Of a stretch of 64,000 bases of DNA, positions 1-10,305 are shown piece by piece. The notes under the pieces are model-generated. The model had not been told where the DNA came from. It did not search any database and saw only the letters and a list, made by a program, of their open reading frames with translations. The number at the start of each line of letters is the position of its first letter. The stretch's first letter is position 1. Position numbers and translations under genes: made by a program. Source of the DNA: Paramacrobiotus metropolitanus (lineage: Eukaryota > Tardigrada > Eutardigrada > Parachela > Macrobiotidae); NCBI RefSeq assembly GCF_019649055.1, contig NW_026570230.1, positions 620,001 through 684,000 of the forward strand, written 5' to 3'.

Positions 1-3000
1 GTCGTCTTAGCCGCGAAACGGAACGGAGACGGCACGGTAGGAACACGCTTCTGCATCAACTATATCAAGTTGAATTCCGTCACGAAGAAAAACAACTACC
101 CATTACCGAACCCGGACGAGCTACTGGACCGATGTGCCGGAATGGAATACTACGGCAAGGTAGAATGTCAGTCCGGCTTTTGGCAAATTCCCATGGACGA
201 ACAATCCAAAGACTACACGACCTTCGTAACACCCGAAGGCATGTGGCGATTTAACCGTATGCCATTTGGAGTCTGCAACGGACCAGCAACTTTCCAAATG
301 CATATGGACAAGATCACAGCATCAGCTCGAAAGAAGGGTGTGTTCGCCTACATCGACGACATCATCTTCTTCGGCAAAACGTTCGAAGACTTCCTCGAGG
401 CTTTCCGAGCGACTCTCGAATGCCTCCGCGATGCTGGATTTACGGTCAAACCCTCCAAATGCGAGGTCGGAACGGACAGACTGCTGTTCCTGGGACATGT
501 TCTTAGTAAGAACGGAGTCCAGACTGATGACGAGAAAGTGGCCTGTATTGCAGAACAAAGCTGCCCGAGGACTGAACGGCAACTTAGGTCGTTCCTCGGA
601 CTGGCCAACTACTATCGTAAATTTATCCGAGGATACGCTCAAAAGACGTCAAAATGTACGAGCTCCTCCGGAAGGATAAGAACATAGAGCTCGATTGGAC
701 GGAAGCCCACACGGCTGAGTTCAACGACATCAAGAAGGCGCTAACAGAAGCACCCGTACTGGCAAAGTTCGACCCGACTAAGAAAACCGTCATCGAATGT
801 GACGCAAGCGGAGCCGGACTTGGCGCGGTGATCTCACAAGACGATCATCCAATCTCCTACGCCAGTCGAGTCCTACGTGGACCGGAACTCAACTACGGAG
901 TTACCGAATGGGAATGCTTGGCCGTGGTATGGGCCGTGCAGAAATTCAAGCACTTCATCGCCCACGGACCATTCACCGTACGAACGGATCACCGAGCATT
1001 GCAGAATCTGCTCCGATGCGAGTCGAACCGACCTGGCATCAACCCTCGACTAACGAGATGGGCACTGGCTTTACAAGGACGGGACATAACCATCGAGTAT
1101 AAGCCAGGCGTTTTCTGCGACAATGCGGGCGCCCTGTCGAGATGGCCACTCGAACGTAGTGACGACAAAGATCCACATGAAGAGTTGGACCAAGTCCCTA
1201 ACTTCGAGGACTTCAAGGACGAAATTAAGGTCTGCACAATACGGACTCTTAGAGCCTGAAGGCGAACGCCTCAAAGAAAAGGAAGAAGGATATAAAGGAA
1301 CCACCGAAAATCCCCCTTCCACCGGTTCTCCTCGGATGCAACGTCATAACTGACTGGGACGACTTGAGTACCGCAGAGGTTCGGGTCATTAACATCCCAG
1401 CACCGGAGACACCGGAACCGACCATTCGGACCGTCCACACGGCGGAAGATGACGAGCTGGAAGCCGAAGAGACGCTCCCACCTCCACCCGAACCAAATTT
1501 GGAACTTCGGAAAGCGCAGTTGCGAGACCCACAGCTACGCAAAATCATCGACGAACTGGAGAATCCAGAGAAGCTCGACCACAAGTCGAAACATCTGGAA
1601 CATTACCAGATGGCGCAAGGAGTACTGTACAGACTGAAGACGATCAACACAAAGTTGGAACGTTGCTTCGTCGTACCACTTTTCAACCCAACCCTCCTTC
1701 GTCGTACCACCACCATGCGCAACCAAATCATCCGATCACTCCACGACGGAAAGACCGGAAACCACTTCGGACGGGAGAAAACGATCGAGGCACTGAAGTT
1801 GCGTTACTATTGGATTCGCATGAATAGCGACGCCATTGCCTACATCGAGAAATGCCGACAGTGCATTATGACAAACAAGCAACGATGCCCACCACCGGGT
1901 AAACTCCAAAAGACGGAAGTCGGCGAAGCTTGGTACCGCATATATGCGGACTTTAAAGGTCCTCTTCCTCGGACGGAGACGAAGGGATACCAGTACATCG
2001 CAGTGGTAGCCGACCAGCTGACGAAGTTCACCGTAGCCCGGGCAACAAAGACGAACACCGCGAGAGAATTCGAAAGGTTCTTCGTCAAAGATGTCTTATT
2101 GAAATACGGAATGCCGACCTTCCTCCACTCGGACGGAGGGACTCACTTTACGGCGAAGACGTTCGCTAAGGTCGCACGGATCTTCGGCATCCAACATACA
2201 CTTGGAACTGCCCATCATCCGGAAGGACAAGGACAAGTCAAACGGCAAATGCAAACGATTTGGGACGGAATAATGAAGTTCTGCGATGTAAAAGACGGAC
2301 ACCGATGGCACAGAGCCTTGATTATGTCGTCTGCGGAATGAACCGAACCGTCCATGCCGCGACTAAGTTCTCACCGTTCTACATGTTGTATGGTCGAGAA
2401 ATGACCATGCCACAGGACGTAGTGGCCGGAACGAACACACCGGAAACCTTCACGGATAAGGAACAATATATCCGACGGATAAAGGGAACGACTTCAGCGC
2501 TCGCACGAAATTGCCCGCATCAACATTGATGAAGCGTTCGAACGAAATGCCGAGCACTATAACAAGAAGAAGTCGAGTCCGACCTTCAAACCGAGGGTTA
2601 AGGTAACGGAGGAATTTCCGACTAAGGACCCAACTCGGAAGGAACGCTACGATGGAGTTTGGACGGTCATCAACTATGTTGGCCCCAACAATTTACTCCT
2701 TCGATGCGAAGACGGACGTGAAGATACGGTAGCCGTCGACCGAGTTAAACATTGCCGAGTCGAGACAAGTCGACCAGCAACTCGGTCAACTGGGCCGGTA
2801 GCCGACCCGACAGAAGGGAAAGCTACTCGAAAGCCAAAGAAGAAATCGGAAGAAACCGTCGAGAAACCTTCGGATCCGACTGACGACGCGGATAAAATCG
2901 AACCGACGGCAAAAAAGAAACGAGATCGACCTCGGAAAAAACCTCCGACCGACTTCGAGACACCAGCACTGAAAGAACTTCAGAAGCAAGATGTGATAGC

Positions 3001-3574
3001 TGCTGAACCAGCACCGACCTCGGACGAAGCCGAGAACAAAGCTCAGCCGACTACCGAACAGCCGAAGAAGTCGGAAGATAGGTCGGAAACGCCGGTCCAG
3101 CTAGCCAACCAACTCATGGAAGAACCGGAGCCGGCGACAAAGCCAGCTCGGAAGAAGAGGACGGTTAAGAAAACCGACTCGTCGGCACCGACCACAGAGG
3201 TCGCTGCAGCCGACTCGGCAGTCCAACCGACTAGGCCCAAACAAAAGTACATAAGGTGGAAGGTTGACCTACCGAACACATCGGCGCCGACCACGGAAGT
3301 CGTAGCAGCCGACCAGGCAGTCGAACCGACTAAGCCGAAACGGAAGTATGGGACAGCCAAGAAACCGAAGCTGACAGCTCAACAGATGCTGGAGGAAACC
3401 GAAGTTGCTGAAGACGAAGCCCACAAGGAAATCCTTGAATGGATTACCGAGGACGGGCGGACTCGGAGAAACCAGTCAAAACAACAAAACCCAAGACACC
3501 CAAAACAGCAGTCACAACAGAACAGACTCAGTCATAGGGCTATAGGTGTAAAACTTAGAATAAGTTATAGGTAA
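1..3574 (+). pseudogene. pol: Ty3/Gypsy pol, 5' cut by window edge, frameshifted
   Basis: This is the RT, RNase H and integrase polyprotein of a Ty3/Gypsy-type retrotransposon. The RT has YIDD at 349-360 and a motif A reading KVEC where the minus-strand copy has KVDC. RNase H shows IECDASG near 796-816. Integrase has an HHCC zinc module (about 1735-1870, ending KCRQC) and a catalytic core (about 1930-2250). The residue expected to be the catalytic Glu is Lys, in GQVKRQ near 2236. From about 2522 an open Lys/Pro/Thr-rich tail of about 350 residues runs to the stop at 3574 and carries repeated SAPTTE..AAD segments. The reading frame changes at about 650, 1240, 2318 and 2495, so no full polyprotein can be made. 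The family assignment is firm; the copy is dead. Confidence 0.93.
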
Positions 3575-3672
3575 CTTAACAGTAGCTAGGCATAGATGGA
3601 CCTTTGGTGTCGAAATGGAACCTCTTCAGTTGACCGGAACATCTTCAGTTGAAAGTACGGGAGTTGGTAGAA

Positions 3673-3704
3673 TTCTAACGCGCCGTATTTCCTTTCCTTA
3701 ACAG
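3673..3704 (+). promoter_or_regulatory. Candidate 3' splice site before ORF3a
   Basis: TTCTAAC (3673-3679) matches a branch point. It is followed by a pyrimidine-rich run and CAG ending at 3704, nine bases before the ATG at 3714. This is the layout of a spliced subgenomic message, as used for env of retroviruses and of gypsy-like errantiviruses. The matching donor would lie in the 5' leader, outside the window, so the call rests on the acceptor alone. Confidence 0.5.
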
Positions 3705-3713
3705 CAAGCAACG

Positions 3714-5090
3714 ATGTCAGGCCGTCACCGACACGACCCACCTTCCAGCGGATCCAATAGCGGACGTAGCGGCAGCGGATCGAACCGATCACAGCCCTAC
3801 CCGACTTCCTATACGACTCATCGCTCGACATCGCGATCGGATAACTCGCGGTCGGCCACACAAACGCCATTACCGCAGGTAGATAATCCTAGTGCTAACG
3901 TAACAGCTAATGTGTTAGCAGTTTTTACGGTCGGGCCCCAACGTGGAACGATACCGCCGCAGATCCTGCCACCGAACACAGCAGTCGATAACACAGGCTG
4001 CCTGTGGAATCTCGGAACTGGAACGAGTCAAACGACTCCGGTAACGGCAGCAGACCTACATGGTCAAATGCCACCTTACCAGTGGTCGGCACCGACCCAC
4101 TTAATGAATCGGCTGAATCAGCATCGAAATCAGGTCGGAGGACAGAGCCAACAAGGGCCTGTTTCGACGACGGCCACACAGGTCGTAACGTCGATGCCTC
4201 CACCTTTTGCGGTCGTCCAGAAAATCAACACTAACGGGAGGACTGACGCGGAACTTCGTCAACAAGCAGCAATGGCTCGTTCTCACATAGAAACGATAAG
4301 CCGAGCGCTGACGACAACTTCGCACACGGACCCGAACGACGCCAATTACCGAGCGACGTTATTGGGCCAGCTCTCCTTCCATGAAACACGCCTGAACGAA
4401 GCTGACAACTTGCTTTATGCGAGGGAACAAGAAAGCCTCCGAATCTGCCAACAAGCGGTAGCTCGGCACGTAGCTCAGAGACTAGGAGACCCAGATCCCG
4501 GCCCCTCGGCGATAACCACACAGGTTGTCACCTCGACGTCTCAGCCGACTCCGTCGACTTCGGCAGGCCAACAATTGCCTGGCCGAACACCGTCGTTGGA
4601 GATCGCAAAACTCCGTGTCCAGAAGGAGGAGGCCACGAAGGAGGCAGTGAAACTCAGAATGAGTTATTCAAAGGTTCCCCAAACAGCGGAGAACTACACT
4701 GCCGAAATAGGAAGGATAAGCCGAGAGGAACAGCACCGTACCGACTGGGCCGCCAACTTGGAAAGGAAGATACGAGCTCAAGAACGAGGCTTGCGCTCGT
4801 CCGGAATCTCAGCACCGACCACACAGGCGGTGATTGATGAAGAAATCCGACTAGCCCGGCTGGACGTCTTAGCGCAAAAACGCAGCCAATACCTTCACGA
4901 GATAAACGAGGTGAAGAAACGCCTGCCCACACTCGACCCGACTAAGGAATATTATCCTCAAACTGTCAAGGGCAATATCGAATTGATCAAACATTGGACA
5001 AAGAAGTTGACGGAAAACGAAAACGCAATCCGAGCGTTACAGCCGACGACGACCCAACCAGTGGCCGTCCCAACGAGTAACCCCAACTAA
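3714..5090 (+). CDS. ORF3a: helical-repeat protein downstream of pol
   Basis: This intact 458-residue ORF lies 139 bp after the pol stop, on the same strand. The N-terminus is Ser/Gly/Thr-rich and low in complexity. Three charged helical segments follow (about residues 175-245, 290-360 and 370-440), each predicted as helix-turn-helix or coiled-coil-like. They are separated by Pro/Thr linkers with repeated TTQ-V(V) motifs. The same PTTE/PTTQ linker style and the same CGA/TCG/GAC-rich codon use occur in the pol tail, which suggests that both belong to one element. I see no signal peptide, membrane segment or fusion peptide, so it does not look like an Env. A virion-associated or RNA-binding role is possible, but I do not recognise the family. 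It is intact although the upstream pol is broken. Confidence 0.7.
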   Translation: MSGRHRHDPPSSGSNSGRSGSGSNRSQPYPTSYTTHRSTSRSDNSRSATQTPLPQVDNPSANVTANVLAVFTVGPQRGTIPPQILPPNTAVDNTGCLWNLGTGTSQTTPVTAADLHGQMPPYQWSAPTHLMNRLNQHRNQVGGQSQQGPVSTTATQVVTSMPPPFAVVQKINTNGRTDAELRQQAAMARSHIETISRALTTTSHTDPNDANYRATLLGQLSFHETRLNEADNLLYAREQESLRICQQAVARHVAQRLGDPDPGPSAITTQVVTSTSQPTPSTSAGQQLPGRTPSLEIAKLRVQKEEATKEAVKLRMSYSKVPQTAENYTAEIGRISREEQHRTDWAANLERKIRAQERGLRSSGISAPTTQAVIDEEIRLARLDVLAQKRSQYLHEINEVKKRLPTLDPTKEYYPQTVKGNIELIKHWTKKLTENENAIRALQPTTTQPVAVPTSNPN

Positions 5091-5884
5091 TGATGCCCCT
5101 TAACGTAGGCCAAGAAATGCCACCTATCATGGTCCCAGTCCCATCGCCGAATCCGATACAGCAAGTCCCACAAGGACCACCTGTGGAACCGCTCCCAGCA
5201 CTGCAGGAGCTGAGGGATCTCCTCCGGATGACTAACATAGTCATCGGGCGGATTGACGCGGTACTAGAAGATACACCAAAAGGAACTCCGGAAGCCATCA
5301 ACCTTAATGGCGACCGAGCAGTTATCGCAACGCACACACAGTGGCTGCGATCGTACTTGAACACCGGTATGCCGACAGAATCGGCCTTGCTGACGGCAAT
5401 TAGCAATAGGATGAGGAATGCTCGCAACAGAGCCGAGCGATATCCCCAGCTGATTCAGAACCTGGAAGCGGCCGAACGGAGGTCGGACGGAGTGAGAGTA
5501 CTTACACCCGAACAGATACAACCAATCCTCGTTAGGGGAGAACGACTCCTCGACAACTGGAGGATGACACCACAGACCCAAACGACTGTGGATGGGACAG
5601 CCACCAGAGTCAGCGCCCTTCACTCAAGTCTCCGGATAGCCGAACGACTCACGGCACCCGGATACCCGGCCACAGACGATCAGGCCATACGGCTGAACCA
5701 ACATGTTCGACGGATACAACAGATGATCCAGTCCGACCCACAAGGTGCCGAACAACAGGTTGCGTCCTATCACGTTATGGCAGTTCAAATCGCAGCGAAT
5801 GGCCAGCCGACAGAAGCTTGGAAAGCGATTCTCATAGGCAAACAGACCATTCAGCACATCTACGACCACGCCTGGCCGCTGTAA
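5090..5884 (+). CDS. ORF3b: second helical protein, C-terminus truncated
   Basis: The start overlaps the ORF3a stop in TAATG (5088-5092), an arrangement used elsewhere for termination-reinitiation, for example in SART1-type LINEs. The 264 residues start with a Pro-rich stretch (about 1-35). Helical segments of the ORF3a type follow, with LPALQELRDLL, ATHTQWLRSYL and ALHSSLRIAERL as examples. The stop codon at 5882-5884 lies in the chimeric junction with the antisense RNase H of the neighbouring element, so the natural C-terminus is probably lost. No catalytic motif or membrane segment is visible and the function is unknown. It may be a split-off continuation of ORF3a. Confidence 0.6.
   Translation: MMPLNVGQEMPPIMVPVPSPNPIQQVPQGPPVEPLPALQELRDLLRMTNIVIGRIDAVLEDTPKGTPEAINLNGDRAVIATHTQWLRSYLNTGMPTESALLTAISNRMRNARNRAERYPQLIQNLEAAERRSDGVRVLTPEQIQPILVRGERLLDNWRMTPQTQTTVDGTATRVSALHSSLRIAERLTAPGYPATDDQAIRLNQHVRRIQQMIQSDPQGAEQQVASYHVMAVQIAANGQPTEAWKAILIGKQTIQHIYDHAWPL
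5880..5884. other. Tail-to-tail junction of two related Ty3/Gypsy copies
   Basis: The plus-strand element stops here, and the minus-strand element's RNase H coding begins on the opposite strand without any LTR between them. Reading minus, homology to the plus copy's RNase H (WALALQ, near 1060-1077) ends at this point and the following residues are antisense of ORF3b. No target-site duplication was found. Confidence 0.75.
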
Positions 5885-8800
5885 GGCGAGGGCCCATCGA
5901 GTAAGACGAGGATTGATGCCGAGCCGGTTAGACTCGCATCTGAGCAGATTGGTTAGGGCTCTGTGGTCCGTCCTTACTGTAAAAGGTCCGTGGTCGATAT
6001 AGTGTTTGAACTTTTGGACGGCCCACACTACCGCTAAGCATTCCCATTCGGTCACGCCGTAGTTCTTCTCAGCTCCATGTAGGACACGGCTTGCGTAAGC
6101 AATTGGCCTCGAGTCCTGGCTGAGTATGGCTCCGATGCCAGCGCCACGCCACTTGCATCACATTCGATGATGGTCTGCTTGGTCGCATCGAATTTGGCCA
6201 ATATTGGGGCTTCCGTTAGGGCCCTTTTGATTTCGTTGAACTCAGCGGTGTGGGCGTCGGTCCAGTCGTTCTTCACTGAACTTTCCTTCCGCAGGAGTTC
6301 ATACATCTTGGAAGTCTTCTGGGCGTAGCCCTGGATAAACTTCCGGTAATAGTTAGCGAGTCCAAGAAACGAACGAAGTTGGCGCTCGGTCTTAGGCGGT
6401 AGTTTCTCGGCGATAGCCGCTACCTTCTCGGGATCTGTATGGACACCGTCCTTGCTGAGAATGTGTCCAAGGAATTGGAGTTTTTCCATTCCAAATTCGC
6501 ATTTCGACGGTTTTATCGTGAATCCGGCATCTCTGAGGCAGAGGAGCGTGTTTCTGAACGCCTTCCTGAATTCCTCGAATGTTTTGCCGAAGAATATCAC
6601 GTCGTCGATATATGCGAAGACGCCGCCTTTTTTTTGTGCTGGCGCCATAATCTTATCTATTGTCATTTGGAATGTGGCTGGCCCGTTGCAGACGCCAAAC
6701 GGCATTCGTTTGAACCGGAACATCCCTTCTGGAGTCACGAAGGTAGTGTAGTCCATTGACGCTGGATCCATTGGGATTTGCTAGAATCCGGACTGACAAT
6801 CTACCTTGCCGTAATAGGCGTTGCCTGCACATTGGTCCAGAAGTTCATCTGGATTGGGCAGTGGGTAGTTGTTCTTTTTGGTCACCGAGTTCAGCTTTAT
6901 GTAGTTTATGCAGAACCTGGTGCCCATGGTCCCGTCGCCGTTTTTCTTCGAAGCGAGGACCACTGGGAAACTCCACGCTGCCATGGACGGTTCAATTACA
7001 CCTTGGTCCAACATTTCTTGGACGTGCTTGTTGATGAACTCTCGTCCCTTCCAACTCGTTCGGGTTGGGTTCATTTTAATTGGTGCAGCGTTGCCAACTT
7101 CTATGACATGGGTCACTCCCTTAACGTCGCCGTAAGGCTTTTTGGACGTCGGGAATATGGCCCGGAGTTCCCATAAGTCCTGACGGAGTAGAGCGGTTTG
7201 CTCCTCGGTCAGGTGGTCGCCAAAATGTGCGTTGGCGATGTGGGCGCGGATTTCGCGTTCCACTTCAGGATCTTCCTCTCCGGTTTGGACGGAATTGATC
7301 TTGGCGTAATCTTCTTCCGAGATCTCCTCGTATGGCTCCACTTGGCCCATGTTAACTCCTTTCCGGAGTATATGGGGCTCTTTGGAGTAGTTTGACACCA
7401 GTATGGTGAAACTGTTGCCATCATGCTGGACTGGTCCGTCGAGCATGGCCAGACTCCGTTTGGTGTCTTGGCTTCCGAGGTACATGAGTTTCTGTCTCGA
7501 GTCGACAGGAAAGTCAATGCTGACCTGGACCGGGGTGATGGACTCCGGTGGGAGTTCCACTTTTACAGTTGCCCGGACCATAGCATGGTCATTAATGGTG
7601 CGGTACCGATTTGGGTTATTCCCTGCCGCTTTTGGCCATGGTAAGGCGTCGGCATTGGGAATGGACCAGTCTAAGCCATCCTCCTTGATGTCTGGCTCAT
7701 AAATGTCGCTGTAGTACATATGGCCAACTTTTGCACCTTTGCGGAGGATTTGGTCGCGTCGGGACTTATTTTGGACCTGGAGCCACGCATGTTCGCTGTT
7801 TCGAGTTTGGACCTCCGCTTCGATCGGTATGACCAAGCGGTGTGGTCGTCTCAGCGATTTAAAGTGGATTGGCCGTCTCGGGTCCATAGTCCGATAGGAC
7901 CGGACCTTAATCCAGCATGTTGAGTAGGCTGGTAAGTTGTACCGCTGATGAACGAAGACGACTTCTCTCTCTTCCTTGAGGCAGTCATTTGGACGTTCGG
8001 TCCGCAGTTTGCGGATTACCGGTGCCTCGGCTCGAAGTTGGAGAATTTCTGTGTCCTCTTCGTCATCGCTTGACTCCTTCGATGATTGGTTATCGGAGTC
8101 CGTGACCGGTGAGTCACTTGAGCTTTGGACGTCCGAATCGGTAGACTCGGGTTTGTCTTCTTGCTCGGGTTTTGGCTTGCCATTGTCCTCGTTAAAGGTT
8201 GGCGCACCGCCGGCCACTGTTGGTGCCGGTTTGGTCACGAGATCCACTTCTTGGATCTCTGGCGCTCCGGTTACGATTTCCTGTTTTTCAGGTTCGTCCG
8301 GTTCCGCCGAAGTGGTTGGACGGCTCCCGTTAGGGAGAGGTGAGGCTGGTCGGCCTTTTGCCCAACGTTGAGTCGAACGGGTTTGTATGGCCCGTATTAC
8401 CGCTTCAGCGCCGTCTCCACATAGAGGACAAGTCAATTGGACTTCCTCTGATGAAGGGTCCTGCTCGTTCTGGCTGGTGTCCCTTCGATGGCCTCCCTGT
8501 TCTGGGTGTGGGCCATCATTGAAGCGCACTTTTGTCGCTATATGCGGTGCAGCTTCCGGCAATGGTTCCGGTATGGTCCTGACGTTAGTCAGGCTTAAGT
8601 CGTACTTTGGCCATATGCTGACAGTTAAGCCAGGGTGTTGGGCCACTTGTCTTCGAAGCGTTCTGATGTCATCGAAGAGATCTGTGCACATCTTTTGTAG
8701 TGCTTTTGGCATTTCCATGTGGTACTCCCTGTATTCCCACACTAGGGCTAGACGTTCGTCCTCCCATAATGCTCCTTCTTGGACCAAGTCGTCCAGTTCT

Positions 8801-9978
8801 TGGGCGAATGGTCCGTATTGTGCGACAATTTGCGGCCACGTTAGTGGTTCGCCTTTGTCTTCAAGCCAGCCCTCTTCTAGGGCAAGGAGTTGGTTAGCGC
8901 GGTATTCCAGGAAATTTCTGACTCCTGTGAACCAAGTTTTGTAGCGCTGGACCAGGTTCTCCTTAATTTCTCTGTCAGGCACCGGCCGTTGGCCCGGTGC
9001 CTCTGGTATCGGGATAGTCTTTACTATCCCGTGATTTGGCTTGAGGATGCCTGTACGGAATTGGGTCATGTAACGCTCGATTGCGTTATGGACGCGCAGC
9101 TCCCATGTGAGGCTTTCAATGGTGTCCAGGCATTCCCAGCAGGTAGAAGGAGAACCTTTCGGGTGATCAAGCCGATTAACTCTCACTTCATCATCGGGTC
9201 CCGGTGCCTCTGGTATCGGGATAGACTTTACCGCGTCCCAAACAATTTCTTCGTTGGGCTTGAGGATAAACGTAAACTTGGAGTGGAGATAGTCACAGCC
9301 AAGTAATACGTGCACGTCCGTTAACGTCGGTTGGACGAAGAACGTGTGGTGGCTCTTGTATCCCTGTAGTGTCACCGGTACGGTGCAGCAGTGGGAAACC
9401 ACAAAGGCGGTTTGTCCGCCAGCACCAAGGATTTTGGTGTTCCGTCCTAATGGCTCTGTTTTGATGCCATTGGCAGTGCAGAATTGCTGGCTAATGAGGG
9501 ATGTTTCCGCTCCAGTGTCCAGCATAGCGAGCGTGTGGACTAGTCCAATTTGGACTTTGTGCGTCCATGCTCTGACAGTCTTTGGTTTACGATTTTCGTC
9601 GAGACCAACTGTCACTTCCCGCATCACCGGTACAATGGGGATTAGCGACACTGGTCCTGGATCATCAGGAGCGTATTGAGGTGATGCAGGCTCCCGTTGG
9701 ACAGACTCTTCCTGTGGTGATGTTTCCGCTACCCGTAGGGTCGAAAACATACTTTTGGTGTTTAGGAAGGTCCATGAGCTTTTTATAGTTCGCACCGTTG
9801 GTGTGGTGCCGAGGGGTTGTCCACGGTTCTGGAGCTCACAGATCCGAGGAGTAGATGCCTCGAGAGGTTCGGTTGTCCAATCTTTTAGGGATCCGACCTC
9901 GCTGTCCGTATCTTGTACGGACCATCCTTCCGGTGCACTGTCGGAGGATGTGTCTGACGCCGATTGTGGATACGTCAT
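5882..9978 (-). pseudogene. pol: Ty3/Gypsy pol (protease-RT-RNase H), 3' truncated
   Basis: The frame opens at ATG 9978 and runs 1065 codons. Its aspartic protease has DTGA at residues 154-157 and VLLGCDYL near 224-231. A long linker follows, in which ILKPN..IPIPEAPG occurs twice (residues about 238-260 and 311-329). Two barrel-like repeats follow, each with a stretch ending ILRKG..(V/M)G (about 675-755 and 800-880). RT starts near residue 950. An in-frame TAG at 6781-6783 falls where the plus copy has the Trp of SGFWQIP. RT then continues with YIDD and RNase H, breaks frame near 6155, and ends at the junction at 5882. Integrase is missing. The motif A Asp is present (KVDC). It is closely related to the plus-strand copy. 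Confidence 0.93.
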
Positions 9979-10011
9979 GTTCGTGGTGCGACGTCTCGCT
10001 TTGCCACGTGT

Positions 10012-10086
10012 TCGGTTGGCCTTTGAGTTGGTTGAGGCTCCGAGTTTTGGGGGTCGGTTGGCCTTGGGGTTAGGTGAGGCTCCGAG
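10012..10086 (-). repeat. 33-bp imperfect direct repeat between gag and pol
   Basis: The segments at 10012-10044 and 10054-10086 are near-identical and spaced 42 bp apart. Both begin tcggttggcc and end gaggctccgag on the plus strand. They lie in the pol reading frame, upstream of the chosen ATG. Confidence 0.7.
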
Positions 10087-10305
10087 AATCGACTTGGTCG
10101 CCTGCAGTGCGACTGTCGGCCTGGCATCATTTTTTAAAGCCAGGTGGCTTAGACGCTGGTTTGGCGCTAAACCTGGATCCGCTAGTGGGCTGTTGAGCCG
10201 TATGGGTTAGTTTGGGTTCCATTGGGGTTAGTAACCGTACAGGGGTTATATCCGGCGGTTTAGGTTCCGGTCTTAGGTCGGGTGAGTTGCCGATACTCCC
10301 CGACC

